Under the pieces are notes generated by a model. The model searched no databases. It was not told the DNA's origin and saw only the letters and a program-made list of their open reading frames with translations. A stretch of DNA of 64,000 nt. Source: Pteria penguin. Its lineage: Eukaryota > Mollusca > Bivalvia > Pterioida > Pteriidae. Positions within the stretch are counted from its first letter, which is position 1; each line of letters begins with the position of its first letter. Location: NCBI GenBank assembly GCA_035048485.1, contig CM068587.1:31853001-31917000 (forward strand), read 5' to 3'. Below are positions 1-13,060 of this stretch, piece by piece. The position numbers were made by a program, and so were the translations under genes.

Positions 1-7
1 TACCCAA

Positions 8-565
8 GTTGTTCTATTTTTAAGTTTTCAATATCAACAGAATAAAGAGGATTAGTATTTTTATTCTATTGAATCAATTAAATTGATAACAAATATGACA
101 ACAACAGCAACAACAACAATGATGATAAGAATAATAGTGGGGCTAAATTCACAATAATTGCAATCTTAACTTGTAATCATTATGAAGATGAACTGAAAAT
201 GTAGATTTAAAAATTGATTAGACATAGATTTGTATTTAGAGGATATCTTACAGAAATAAAAAGTGACAACTTTAACATAAAAAATTTCCTTATGGTTTTG
301 AAGGCTTTGGTTATTTCCTATGTACCCACTGACACAAGTTTTTGTAAATGGTTCAGTTCCGGCTGGCCATAGCGTCAAATTACGTATACATTCGATTGTT
401 CGAATAAGACAGAACAGCGAAAACATCTGTATGGAGGTTATAGGTATGATTACGCATTAAAATCCATGATCAGAATAGCTGAATTGATGAAAATGTCAAT
501 CTGAAACTTAACACACCAAAATCATTCCGAACAACGTCATCTTACTTTATCATAAACAGATAAAT
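8..565. repeat. Old tandem duplication, unit 1
   Basis: Aligns with 1502-2275 through many shared blocks: TTTTAAGTTT(T/C)CAA(T/C)ATCAA, AAAGTGA(C/T)AACTTTAAC, CGTCAAATTACGT, TGATCAGAATAGCT and CTTAACACACCAAAATCA. Substitutions and indels are frequent, so the duplication is old. No reading frame is shared by both units. Confidence 0.7.
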
Positions 566-1315
566 ATAGGAATAAAGCTAATACATAAATATGTTAATAA
601 AGAGAATAAAAAAAGATAAAGCTTTGTCTCCATACAATATATCCTGTATGATTGTTTCACTTTATTCATACCCGTATGCTTGCCCATGGAATATGAATTA
701 GAAGATGAACATATAAAAGTGGTATAATATCTCACTGTCGAGATAGAATTATGAGTAAAACTCACCATACATATTCTCGTAAAAATCTGAATAGATACAA
801 CCTTGGATCATACTGGATGGAGGTAATGAGAGGAGATCTCATTAAAAGTGTATCATTGCAATACCCAGTATTATTTACTATATGGATATTCATCCATGTT
901 AAACGACCGTCATCAGTAATTTTAGGGAATGTGTGAACAGGAAAAGTGAAACGGTTCAGAATCCAAGAATTAGAAATTGTAAAACAAATTAAGAATTAGT
1001 ATACTTTTGAAATAGGTAAATCAACCTAAGGTGAGCGAAATTTCGTTTTGGATCCGTCGAAAAACTTCTGGTTCACAAAGAGAGACACAAATCAAATGAT
1101 ATACATGCAATGATACATCAGAAAAGTACAAGGCATCATTTGATAGGAAATGGCCCATACATGAATGTTTCACTAATCTTAATATGATAGTCTTTATATT
1201 GGATGGGTCCCTTGAAAAGGTATAAGTTTCTATGCAATGCAACAGGAAGGTGTCATCACCATATACGTAAAATGATCATAAAGAGACATCAAACATACCA
1301 ATCAACATATATGAC

Positions 1316-1429
<114 letters not shown>

Positions 1430-1501
1430 CCCTACACCAACACACATAACACCTACAAACACATGCATGTGTGTGTACATTGTCAGATTTATCCTAGTAT
1501 A

Positions 1502-2275
1502 CTTGCTCAAGTTCCGTGATTTTTAAGTTTCCAACATCAATAGAGAGGATAGTATTTTTAAAATAAGAAAGAGGTATACCCTAATGAAACTTTTCTATTG
1601 AATCAAATAAAATGTTTTAAAATATAATAATAATAATAATAATAATAGAGAGAATTAAGCAAGACTAAATTCACTTTTATTGCTATCTTAATTTTCCGTA
1701 ATCAATATGGAGTTGAATTAAAAGTGTAGATTTAAAATATCTAAGATCATGATTACTAATGGACTGTTTTGATTTGCGTTTTAATACACATCATTCTTTT
1801 GTTCTCCAGTGGGGCAGAACATTTTTCCAAGTTTAAAACAATAGATTAGGTAGGTGACTAAAATAGAAAACATGGATGGAATGAATATTTGCGATCTTGC
1901 GTATGATAAGACATATATTTGTATTAAGAATATAACATACAGAAATATAAAGTGATAACTTTAACGACAAAATTTCCTAATTGTTTTAAAGGTTTTGGTA
2001 ATTTCCTTTGTACTCAGTGACATAAGCTGTGTCCATGGTGCAGTTACGGTTGGTCATATCGTCAAATTACGTGTTCAATAACCCAGTGTAAGAAGAAATG
2101 CTCTTACTTGATTGAGTAAGAAATAACAGCGAAAATAATTCGTATGGAGTTATAATTACACATTAAACATCCTTGATCAGAATAGCTCAATTGAAGAAAA
2201 TTTCAATCTGAGTCTTAACACACCAAAATCAACCCGAACAACTTGATCATACTTTATCATAAAGAGATAAAGTTA
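1502..2275. repeat. Old tandem duplication, unit 2
   Basis: Second unit of the duplication starting at position 8. It carries an extra segment at about 1745-1900 and another at about 2075-2120 relative to unit 1. Noncoding as far as can be seen. Confidence 0.7.
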
Positions 2276-3024
2276 CTTTTACAGAGCTGAATTTTAATGA
2301 TATGAATGATTATCAAATTAAGTCTTATGTAAGTAATATATCTCGCATTTAAACATATCAGTATATAGTGAATAAGTTCGAAATTTGGTAAGATTTAACC
2401 AAATCTTTAGACGATTCATAGACAGTACATAGCAAAATTAAGACCCTCCTCTCACAATATGAATATAGAATCAGGTTGATATACTAACGAAGATCGAAAT
2501 AACAGTAAAAGTTTCCTGTGCAATGATAAAGATACAGAGATTGAATTCCACTTTTAATGAAATGTCTTTTTTATTCTGATTAAAGGCAAAATTAATAAAA
2601 CCTTATTATCAGAGACGCCTCAATGTATTTAGAATGATTCTTTTAATCAGTTTATGAACTACGCAATTAAGGGAAATACACAAAATTACAGAAATGTGAG
2701 AGTTTGAGTACCTATAATTCTATTTTCTTTTTTCATAACTACACTATAAAATTCAGACATGAAGCATTCACAGGATATCTATTTATGCAATCTAATCGTC
2801 ACTTCTATTTCGCTGACCAAATCAATGTTCATGTACTATAATACAATGTATATCCTGCACTTTTTCCAGTACTTGTAAGAAATAAGACCCTCAATGAGGA
2901 CTCATGGAAGAAGTAATAACGACTGTTATATATATGTTTTATGTCACGTAGAAACGGTACAGCGCAAGAATCAAAGCTCAGTTTTAAAATCCATAATTTA
3001 TTGTCTTACTCTAATTAAGTAAAA

Positions 3025-3445
3025 ACGAAGAAGTACCGAAGGGTAAACCATATTTCATAATCCATGGAATAAAGGGGCAATATCGTGTTTAGTGTCATAT
3101 TCAGACAAATGCGAACCCCAGTGAAATCGAGGTGAGACCAGGTGCGCGGGAGTAAGCGATCCCTGGTTGCATGCAACAACTGTCGCAAAAGTCCTGCAAC
3201 AACCTTTCAAATCGAAGAGGTAAATACATAAATATACACGCATGAACATACCAAGGAGACAGGAACACGAAGTCAAATTTCCCATTCAAGGCAAGAAATG
3301 CTGCCTGCCTGAAATTCCGGTGTCGGAAACGCAGGTGAACAAATATCTGTGTATACATGTATACACGTATTATGTCAAATCAAGTATAGTCAAAAAGTTA
3401 AGATGGTTATTTGGTATGGTCAAGTCCCAAAATATCGGTTAAATG
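3025..3445 (-). repeat. Interspersed repeat A, minus-strand copy
   Basis: Reverse complement of the copy at 15510-15945. Diagnostic blocks are AGGTGAGACCAGGTGC, TTCCATGGA(T/C) near one end, the GAAATTCCGGTGTCGGAAACGC segment and, distally, GGGAC(T/C)TGACCATAC. Both strands give reading frames of 70-85 codons, but the same frames recur, broken, in other copies. It is treated as a noncoding dispersed repeat of unknown class. Confidence 0.8.
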
Positions 3446-4153
3446 AGAAAAATCGGATTGATTGAGTCATGAAAGGACAAAAGTGTACTAGGAATTAATG
3501 CATCACTTACTTTTCGTAATGATGCATTTATCCGAGCTGTTTTGATAGCAGGCCTGCAATTATGGACTCAAGGGAGTACAGTGTCAGTAAAAGGTGGTTA
3601 AAGTTCAAATTCAGGATCTCTTTTTTATTTAGTAGAACCATAAATGTTTATATGCTGCTATATATTCACATTTTAATAATGTATTTAAACATATAGGAAA
3701 GCTTGTGTCCTTATTAGTTGATAGTAATTCTGATTTTTATTTAAATGAAAATTTTCTTGATCAAATCTCCTTTGATAATCAAAAGTTGCGTTTAAAACAC
3801 CCTTTTCGTCAAAGCTATAGTATTAACTCAGACACCCACTATAATAAGTTTTGCCAATGGTTGTGTTCCTGTGCGTCGTATACTCTGATCTGTTATCAGT
3901 TGCAGCGATAGGCAATGCTCCGTTATTATGTTGTTCTGAATTGCTTAGCGAAACTAAGAGGGATTATAGAAAAAAATTTTACGCTGGTAATTTTTAATTC
4001 TAATTATTTTAATTTTGTTCTTGTGGCTGTGAATGCCACTGTTGGGGGTCATTTCGTTGGAAATGTATAGTAACCGTTCATAATTAAAATTATACAGTGC
4101 AATTTGTTTTGTCTTGTTATGTGTTGATAGATCTTTTACCAGTTTAAATGATT

Positions 4154-4286
4154 TAAGGGCTCTAATACCGGACAAACCACTTTTTGCCGAAATTTTCACT
4201 ATGATGTTAACGCTCGGAAAGTGACGTCATAGTAATTTGACGTAAATCTAAGCGGCAATTTTGCATTCGTCCGGTATTGCCCCTTA
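4154..4286. mobile_element. Small MITE-like element with terminal inverted repeats
   Basis: Left end TAAGGGCTCTAATACCGGAC and right end GTCCGGTATTGCCCCTTA are inverted repeats over about 20 bp with a few mismatches. The element is 133 bp with no coding capacity. Superfamily not assignable. Confidence 0.6.
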
Positions 4287-4777
4287 CATCTTGTAAAATT
4301 GGGAAAAAGGTTATTCTTAAGTAAGAATAGTCGGCGGCCGTTTTAGCTGAGGATAAATGTAAGACAGTTTTGACCTTTAACCTTTAAAATGGTCGTTATA
4401 AGAAGGTAAAATCGAAGTTCACCTATCATAGTCACAGGATTTGATTCCAGTCCAAACAAAGCAATCTAATAATTGCATGATTATTTGACTTTTATTTCAT
4501 ACAAATAATCCAGCAGAATACTGGTATCAAAGACATAAATGAACATAAAATCATAGAAAAGTTTTTATCCTATATGCTTTATTTAATTGTTTATTAGTTT
4601 AAATATACAAATGATGTACAAGATTTTAGACCTTTACAGATTAGGGACCTTTATTTTGTTGGTTTTGAAGAAGTTCATGTAGTACATTTTTATAAGTGAC
4701 ACAATCCACGTGATTTTCTTGTTTTGTATTTCATACATCTCGGAATACAAGAAAAATATTGATGCAATGCATAGATT

Positions 4778-4968
4778 TGCCGGTGTAGGATTGAATTTGG
4801 ACCCCATTGAATTTAGACCCACCGGGTCTAAATTCAACGGGCTGCGATCAAGATTCCACAGATTTTTCATGTTGAATTGTGACCCTAGAGACGGGGGGTC
4901 ATTGTATTACGACCCTACCCACGGATAAAATTTTGACCCGCCGTTGAATTATGACCCCACCTTCACAG
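4778..4968. mobile_element. Palindrome-rich element with GGGTC/GACCC blocks (copy 1)
   Basis: Begins GCCGGTGTAGGATTGAATTT, the inverted counterpart of the end of the element at 9142-9672 (CTATCTTACACCGGC). Inside are inverted blocks such as TTTAGACCC/GGGTCTAAA and GACCCGCCGTTGAATTATGACC. Noncoding. Confidence 0.6.
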
Positions 4969-5104
4969 TTTCAGCTTACTGTGTAGATATAGATACGAAT
5001 CTATCCGTTTCCTCCTGAAAATGTAAAACACAAAGAAATTGATACTATGTCACTTTGGTAATCACAAAAGAGTACCACAATGGACATCAATTCCTCCCTA
5101 TTGC

Positions 5105-5147
5105 CATACCGTCCGCAATGAGGTTAGGGGTATACTAGAATCACCGT

Positions 5148-5179
<32 letters not shown>

Positions 5180-5330
5180 TTCTGTCTGCCTGTCTGTCTG
5201 TCGCCCACATTTGGGCTTCCGGACCGTAACTTCTCTCCCTTTTCATCTATCTTCATGACACTTGGTACACGGACTCCCCATGAGTCAAGGATGATCGCGT
5301 GGATCTAAAGGCGGACGACAAACCCCCTTC
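5105..5330. repeat. Interspersed repeat with GTCTGTCC simple-repeat core
   Basis: Runs from GGGGTATACTAGAATCACCG through GTCTGTCCGTCC repeats (about 5148-5203) to TCCGGACCGTAACTTCTCTC. It matches, inverted, the end of the repeat at 7375-7830 (CGGACAGAGTGATTCCTATA). The 89-codon frame over it is an artefact of the tetranucleotide repeat. Confidence 0.6.
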
Positions 5331-5751
5331 TAACGCACAGTTTGGTCAAACGCAAATGCGTTGAATGGGAGATTTTTAAAAAATATTTTTCACTCGTTAT
5401 ATGTAATATACTAGATCTACTTTTCATAAATAAGTACCCATGCTTTAAAGTTCCTGTATCATGATACAAACTGAATACTAGTATGTAAAATTGTAAAATA
5501 AGGAAGTAAACATCCACATTTCTGTTTAATCCAAGTTAGTAAAGCCAAAAGTAAAGGCAAATTAAACTTCAATAAAATATAAATTTATTGACTTCTCATT
5601 ATAATACATGTAATAATAAAGTCTTCACCGGAACAAATAAAAAAATAAAAAAGAATAAAGTCAATTCTGTGATGATGATTCATACATTTGCATACACTTG
5701 CTCATAATTACACGTGCAACATATATAGAAAAGCCTACATGTACCTCGAAA

Positions 5752-5860
5752 CGAGCCACGGACGACCGAATGCGTCGTTAACCTTATAATGAGCGACAGA
5801 AGATACGAACCAGCGACCTTCCGATCAAGAGTCCGATACGCTAACCACTCATGGCGTTTT
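5752..5860 (-). mobile_element. tRNA-like SINE remnant
   Basis: On the minus strand: CGCCATGAGTGGTTAGCGTA (box-A-like), then GGTCGCTGGTTCGTATC (box-B-like), next to a T-run at 5862-5872. There is no complete acceptor stem, so this is a SINE relic rather than a tRNA gene. Confidence 0.5.
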
Positions 5861-6027
5861 TTTTTTTTTGTAATTTTAAAAGCTATAACATATTTTCATA
5901 GTATAAGGATTTTTCGATTAGGGTTCTTATTTATGGTGGGTAGTATATCTTAAATGTAAATGTTATATATATTACCTATATGTGTCCAACATGCAGTCGG
6001 GTATATGGACAATGTTTACACATGAGA

Positions 6028-6394
6028 GGCTGATTTCTGCCATTTCGTTATTTCGTTATGGCGCCCGCCATAACGAAATGCTTCGTCTTTTCACCTTCGT
6101 TATGTCGCCCCGCCATAACTAAAAAAAAAAAAAAAAAAAGAAAAGAAAAACCCGGATGATATGTTGTTATGTCGCCGCGCCATAACGACATATGTCTTTT
6201 CATTATTAACGAAACATTTTTTATGGCGCTATGTCGTTATGGCGGGGCGATAAAACAAAGTCATTTGTTATCATTTTATGGCGGGGCGCCCAACTTATTT
6301 TGTTGTGGCGGGCCGACATAACGAAGGCGAAAAGAAAAAGTATTTCGTTATGGCAGGGCACCAGAACGAAATAACAAAATAGCAGAAATCAGCC
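6028..6394. mobile_element. Foldback element built from TTATGGCGGGGCGACATAACGA motifs
   Basis: Imperfect inverted arms of about 90 bp (6028-6118 and 6308-6394) start GGCTGATTTCTGCCATTTCG and end with the reverse complement, ATAGCAGAAATCAGCC. The interior repeats CATAACGA / TCGTTATG around GGCGGGGCG cores in both orientations. It could form an extended hairpin. No coding capacity. Confidence 0.75.
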
Positions 6395-6569
6395 ACCATA
6401 TTTTATTACCATGTTTGCGGTACAAGAGTACCCGGCTTCGATACCCGATCTCCTGTCGATATCGGTTGAAGCGATGTAAATTTAACCAATCTACTACCAT
6501 TGTTTTGTATACAACAGAAGAAACAATAGTGTACCTTTTTTACGATGTCAATCTACATGTAATTGATTT

Positions 6570-6990
6570 TATGCCTACGGTCTGAAAGATCCGGGGGCAT
6601 ATAGCGTTTGGATCGTCCGTCCGTCTGTCTGTCTGTCTGTAATACCGTGCCGCTTTCAAAAATTGCAATATCTTGCCTTCGATTGGTGAAACATTCATCA
6701 AACTTTAACTATAAATGTATCTTGGGGGGGGGGGGGGGGGCTCAAAATTTGATAACGTCATGTGACCCTAGGGCTGGGGCTGGGTCAAAATCTAGGACAT
6801 AGGCAATTTTCCTGAATTTTTACTTTGCTTACCTTCTGATGGTGTTACATTTTCTTAAATTGAAGTATGAATGTATTTCACATGTCTGTGACATGGGACC
6901 CAGGGGGGGGGGGGTCAATATATAGGACATTGCAAATTTTGCCTTATTTTGACTTTGTTGCCGCCGGGGGCATTAAATAATTTTCAACAT
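6570..6990. repeat. Interspersed repeat with GTCTGTCC core and poly-G tracts
   Basis: Starts near GATCCGGGGGCATATAGCG with (GTCT)n at 6615-6642. Two roughly 200-bp subunits follow, each with a G run (6723-6740, 6904-6914), a GTCATGTGACCC/TGACATGGGACCC block and TAGGACAT. It ends near GCCGCCGGGGGCATT. Noncoding. Confidence 0.6.
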
Positions 6991-7374
6991 TTTGTATTTA
7001 TTTGTTATTTTTTCTTCTAAAACCTCTTCGTCAGATTTTTTTTTGTATCAACTGATGTTCCTAGCTGGATTCGCGCATTGTGTTAATCCCTGTTCCCGTG
7101 TACCTGGATATGCATATGAGAACATAGTAGCATCATCCTTTTGAAGTTCGCGAAAATTACGTTGGGTTTCTTTCATGTCAGGAAAGATGCAACACTTGTA
7201 TTACAATCTCGAAATGAAAGTGAGACCCGCCCTTTGAAGTTTAGCGACAGGTTTGCTCCTTTGGAGTCACTGGTCACTCAGCATCTGTTTCCCAAGATGG
7301 AAACACGCATTATAAACGAGAGGGAAAATGTATACATTTCAAAACATCTTGATCTTTTTTATTCCCTTGATCAA

Positions 7375-7830
7375 ACTAGAGCTGTCCTAACGAAATTAAT
7401 ACCCCCGGGGCAACCAATGTAGTTACACAGACCTAAACCATGCTTTTATCCAGAGTCAATGAAGCATAAAATTAAGGTCAGATGCAGCATCTGCAGCATG
7501 CATCCAATTCAGCATCCCAGAATACATCACTGGTGCAAGTTTGGTTGAGAAAGCACTTGTACTTTGTCAGAAATTGACATTTCACAAACTTCTTAACCGG
7601 GTCACTCAAGCGGAAAATGTAGGTCTAGCACAGCATCCGCAGGCTAGCATGCATCCAATTTAACATTCCATAGTACATCACTGGTGCAAGTTTGATCAAG
7701 ATAGCACTTAAACTTCCCGAGAAATTCACTTTTGAAAACTTCTTAACCGGACAGACAGACGGACGGACAGAGTGATTCCTATATACCCCCAAACTTCGTT
7801 TGCGGTGGGGAGGGGTATAATAATCGGAGA
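7375..7830. repeat. Interspersed repeat with a diverged tandem pair
   Basis: Contains two related units of about 135 bp (about 7480-7610 and 7615-7750) sharing GCATGCATCCAATT, ACATCACTGGTGCAAGTTTG and AACTTCTTAACCGG. They are followed by GACAGACGGACGGACAG and CTATATACCCCC. Noncoding. Confidence 0.65.
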
Positions 7831-7924
7831 GATGTTTTTCCTGTCTATATGTCCGCCACATAAATATTGATCATAAATTCAGCATAACTAGAGAAATTTG
7901 CCTCATATTTGGTATGCTATTATA

Positions 7925-8063
7925 TAAATATCATATGGCAGTTCGGGTAACAGTGATATTGTCACCCCGTGAAACGAATGTCACCGGAGGCGCAAGCCGA
8001 GGGTGTCATTCTGTTTCAAGGGTTGACAATATCACTGTTACCCGAACTGCCATATGATATTTA
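7925..8063. repeat. Perfect 40-bp inverted repeat (hairpin)
   Basis: Arms 7925-7964 and 8024-8063 are exact reverse complements (TAAATATCATATGGCAGTTC...), separated by a 59-nt GC-richer loop containing CACCGGAGGCGCAAGCCGAG. Probably a small foldback element. Related CAGTGATATTGT sequence is not seen elsewhere in the window. Confidence 0.85.
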
Positions 8064-8328
8064 TTTTACTATACCGAAAACTGTATCAAACTGATATTTA
8101 CAACAGTGGTTGTCGGTTTCAGTCACGTTATTGAGTAACATTGACTGTTACTTGATCATGTGATTAGGTAACAGTGAATGTTAGGTCAATCACGTGGACT
8201 ACTCAAAGGCAATGTTACATGAACTGTATTGACATGCAAGAATGATACATGATACACTAAGATTGAGGTATAATAACTATTAATGAAACCCTAGGTAAAT
8301 GACCTTGTTACCTTGACCGTTACCTCAT

Positions 8329-8394
8329 GTTTCGCGTTATTTCGCAAATGTTTCGCGTTATATCGCGAAAGTTTCGCATTATTTCGCGAAAAAT
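8329..8394. repeat. Three 21-bp repeats of GTTTCGCGTTATTTCGC
   Basis: Three consecutive units of GTTTCGCGTTATTTCGCAAAT type, each containing two TTTCGCG motifs. A short local tandem repeat of no evident function. Confidence 0.8.
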
Positions 8395-9141
8395 ATTTTT
8401 TTTTACCTCAGCTCAATAGGCTTTCGTACCTGATCGAGTCGAATGCTCAGATAACCTATTTTGTGATCTCTCCATCCGTCGTCCGTCATGTAACTTTTCT
8501 ATTTGTCTACTACCTGTCTGAAACCACTGCAGTGAGTTCAACGACACTTCACAGAAAGCAAATAACCAAAGTCCCCACCATGTTTGTTAATGTCAGTTAG
8601 TTCGCTTCAGGGGTGGAACCAGGAGATGGGGACAGTATAGGTTGCAGAATAGGCAGTTCTTCGCAACTCTTTTTTTTTTCTTTACAACAGCAGAATCAGA
8701 TGCCGACGACAATTTACGAAATGCATCGGAACTATCTAAAAATTGTAAAAAAAAAAAAATAAATAAAATACAAAATTCTTTCTTGTATTCTTTATCTTAA
8801 TTGGCATATTTTGCACATTTGCTGACGGTACTGAAGTGAACGATTTATATCCTCTTGGCCTCATGTTTATTGGAATGAACTCTATCGATTTTGTCTTTCA
8901 ATTGTCGCAATTGTTTTATTGTGCCAAAATTTCTTAAATACGTCCAGAAAAAATACCAATATCTATGATATTTCACTTGTGATGCCATTTTAAAATGTTA
9001 ATTTGTTTTTCTTTCTTTAATTTTACGCAATTAATCGGTAAAATATATTTCTCGTGTCATTCTCTATAATAAACGGTGTTCCAATTTTATTTTTGTACAT
9101 GTACTTGAATTTTAACATCTACATATAAGAACAGTCACATT

Positions 9142-9672
9142 TCAACGTTGAATTATGACCCGGGTCATTATTCAACGTTGAATTATGACCCGGGTCATTA
9201 TCCAATGTTAAATCATGACCCGAGTCATATCTATGTTAATATACTTCGCAATATCTGAACTCTTAACCTACTTGTCTTTGATCAAATATATGCGTTTTTA
9301 TGTCGGTTTAAGTACACAATGACATCTTTTAAAGGGCAGGTAGGTAGGGTCATGATTCCACGTTGAATTATGACCCGGGTCAATATTCCACGTTGAATTA
9401 TGACCCGGGTCAATATTCCACGTTGAATAATGACCCGGGTCATTATTCAATGTTAAATTATGACCCGGGGTCATGATACAACGTGGAATTTGGACCTGTC
9501 GGCGGATTTTTTATCCGTGGAATTTTGACTCAAATTGGTGTCAAAATTCAACAGCGTGATCAAAATTCAACGGCCATGGCGGGTCATAATTCAACGAAAA
9601 ATCCATTGAATATGGACCCGGGGTCAATATTCAATTTGGGGGGGGGGTCCAAATTCTATCTTACACCGGCAG
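9142..9672. mobile_element. Palindrome-rich element with GGGTC/GACCC blocks (copy 2)
   Basis: Two clusters (9142-9230 and 9345-9475) repeat a unit of about 31 bp made of two palindromic cores, CAACGTTG and GACCCGGGTC. The right part (9480-9672) has TGGAATTTGGACC and TCAAAATTCAACG blocks and ends CTATCTTACACCGGCAG, matching in inverse the start of the element at 4778. About 110 bp of unrelated sequence interrupts the clusters. Confidence 0.65.
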
Positions 9673-9727
9673 AACAGACTACTCCTGTGATTTGAAAATC
9701 ATGTCGATGCGGTATTTATTATGATGA

Positions 9728-9890
9728 CCAGTAGCGGATTTAGAGGGGGTTTTGGGCCTCCCCCCATTTTTGGCACATATTTACAAGAAAAACTCCAGAC
9801 TAACACTCGAAATGGCTGATTAGTTTGGCAAATACTTGATTTTCACATGTGAAGTCCCCCATTTTGGAAATTCTGGATCAGCCTCTGATG
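9728..9890. mobile_element. hAT-like MITE of the AGTGGCGGATC family (copy 1)
   Basis: Starts CAGTAGCGGATTTAGAGGGG and ends ATTCTGGATCAGCCTCTG. Related copies lie at 17954-18104 and about 56020-56255. An ATGAC direct repeat flanks it. The CAG...CTG ends resemble hAT non-autonomous elements, but this is not proven. Confidence 0.45.
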
Positions 9891-9999
9891 ACCATAATCT
9901 TAATCAACATAACAGTAATATAAGAGACGCAATTCGGTGTCTACAATACACAATTGTTTTCCTAATGTAAGCAAAAGTATAAGAATAAACCAGAGGACA

Positions 10000-12900
10000 A
10001 TATCAATTGACAAATCATTGTATAAGGACGAATAAAATAAATCCCGAATTAGACCTAGGTAACTTTAGGCGAAAAGTCATTAAGTTTACAAAAATGTAAA
10101 CTGCGTAGAAATATTTTGCGCTCGCAATTTTTACTATTATGTCCTTTCTTCTTATTTTCATAGTCGTTCATTTCCATTTCCTTTTAAGCAGTAGAGCTAC
10201 ATCATTATGATAAAGCAAGTCTCAAAATATGACGGAAATAACTTCTCTCAAAATACGTGAGACCATGGGTACCCCAAACCATCAATATAATCACAGGTCT
10301 TTTGACCGGCGATATTAAGAGTAATACAATATAAAAATGAAATAACATGGATAACACACACCCGCAAAAACCTACAAATACGAGCGCACGCACTCACATA
10401 CATATTTATTTTTTCTTCAAAATTATTGTCTGTCGCATTTTCTATCCTTTTCATTAATTTTTCTACATTACGTCTCGACTCAAATTTTTTTGTTTTTGAG
10501 TAAACCAAATGGTACTTAGATTTTCCTTACATCGGTGACATGATTTTTGATAAGAAGGAGATTGTCGTTTCTACTCTTACGTAAGTGATTGGTTCCTGTT
10601 TGGCGTGGTTTCTGATATTTTCCACATTATCAGTACGAAAAAGAAATTCCAAAGCAAAGTATTTCAACAATAAGGTAGTAAAGAATTAAGAGGTAGTTAT
10701 GGCAAGAACGCTTATTTTGTTTTATGTTAAGAATCATAGCAGCCCTAACCTCAATCATATCCGTAATTGAGGGATCGTCAGATTACGTAGTTACATTGTA
10801 ACGTCACAGTTAAATTCCTGTTTGAGGGGCCATTTATTTATGACATTATAATGAACCAGTGTGCCAAGATGTGTGATGTCGGGCATATATCACTCAATTC
10901 TAACATAGGATTAAGTTACACGTACAGAACTACTCCGGCGAGTTTGGTATATTACTAAGTATATCTATTTTAGTCTTAGGAATCATTGTCATACATCATT
11001 AAGTAAAACGAATTTAAAAGAAAACTGATAATAAATGAACGGTTATAATGATACAATGAACAAAAATTGAGTTTTATGGCATTCACAGGAAACATAAGGT
11101 GCAATGTGGCATCCCATCGCCCCTTATCGTATATACTCACCGTATTATCACATACCTAAATGAACACATTCTTCTACTACAACAAAAATGAATGCATTTG
11201 CTAAACGTTGTAAATAGACATAAATGATAATTTAGTGAAGAGTAGATTTGTGTAGTCTGAGTAAATATGATAAAGAATTGATTTATATGAATAATTTTCA
11301 TTTGCTAAATGCTTCAGATACGTGTTTGATATTTTTAAATTAATTTTTCATGGAGGAACTTTCTTAGGTAGTAGTGTATAAATCGTGAATTTTAAGTTTG
11401 TGTACATATTTCTTACACTACTTTTACAGAATAAGAAGGATAGATCTGAAAACCATTTCTAGCAAATGCATAGCCTAGCAAAGTAATTATTTGCGGAATT
11501 GTCATGGCTTTTTAATTCATACAAAATTGACAATATTCACATTTGACATGCAACTCGCATGTACATGTACATGATCTATGTGCCGATCTTACCACTTGTA
11601 AGTTTTTGGCAGCATAGCATTCACAATTACAAATATACAATAAACCAGCGTAGAACTTCGGGCCTAGAGACAACGGTATCCCTAAGCAAATAATTAACTA
11701 TCAAAATTGCGCAACACTTTAGTTCTTTAAATAACAATCACATTCACGAGGCTTAATCCAATTTTCCAGTTTCCAAATGCCGTGACGATTTCTGAAAAAG
11801 AAAGAAAACCCACAGCGGAAAATCAGTTCCCCGATCTTAAATTATATGGTTCCATTTAAGAACGCTGAAACAAGGAAGTGTTTTCTCTACATTTTTGATT
11901 TATTTATTAAAGAAGGACAAACTTTAGTTTCGTTTGCATTCGTCCGAGGTGAAGAGAGAAAAGACCGAGAACGCAAGCTCACGAGTTTCTAAACATAGAG
12001 CCATAAACGGAAACCATAAATCTGGAAAATAATATACACAATTTCATATACATCAAAACAGCATATTTCGAAGTTGATTTATCATAAAATGATAATCTGA
12101 CTAATTCAAAATTCAGAATTTCATTACACAAAACTGTTGATTCATCGTTTTGATATTCAAACCAGAATTCAATTTAGTCTTAATTATACTGAATAATCAC
12201 ATGAGACTTGTACAAAAAAGTACTCAAAGCATATTGGTGGAACTGTCTTAGCTATTTAATTCAAACGAAATTCGCAATATTCCCATTTAACATATACCTC
12301 GCATGTACATGATCTATGCGACGATCTTACCAATGTAATATAATGTAACTGTAGGCAACACATTCAGGATTTTCAATACCATTTAATAAGTTATAGAGCT
12401 CCTAATGTCTTTTGTGTCTTTTATGGAGGTATTTAAAAGCATTCTAACATTTTATGAGCCATTAAGGCCGTAACTGGGCTAAGCCATGAGCTTGCCAGTT
12501 TTGACCCAGGGGAGACATATTTACTTTTGTTGTAGCATATGACAAGGGCTTTTTGTTGCCAGAACATCTAAGAAACAAAATGACTATATGGTCTAGAGAC
12601 GGCGACCACGACAATGATAGATTAAACTGAAGTTATTGAAAGCAACTATGGCATTGTTATGGGCGATTTGTGTGTTGTTTGAAAGACTAGCCTCAATTTA
12701 CTGATTGACATGGACGGTAAGGCGTCAAAGGCGCTAATCGCCTGAACCCACTGTAAACGAGAAACCGCATCCTCTATTTTATTTTATGTCTCTTACATGG
12801 ACTACATTAAACTTAATATTCTGTTTTATGAACAATAATACTATTTCTCTCATCTTCATTACTCCTTTATTTATTTTTGTGTATGTGTATTTATATCAAA

Positions 12901-13060
12901 AGCAATATAAATGATGTGGTTTAGAAACATCATACATTAATTCATAGATACGACATGTAAATATCCGACCTGCTGACAAGGCTTTTGTTATGACTGTTAG
13001 GACTGAAGTGTCTATAGTACAGTCTTCGATTTTCCTTGACATTCTTTCTGTATATCTTTA
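10000..13060. other. No recognisable gene or repeat
   Basis: AT-rich sequence with only short frames, none with recognisable motifs or splice support. An imperfect duplicate pair, CATGTACATGATCTATG(T/C)G(C/A)CGATCTTACCA (11562-11592 and 12303-12333), shows some old internal duplication. A 119-codon frame just downstream (13291-13650) could not be tied to any family. Confidence 0.5.

Noticed and set aside
7141..7422. 93-codon frame before a repeat
   Set aside because: Its end runs into a dispersed repeat (CCTAACGAAATTAATACCCC) and no domain is visible.
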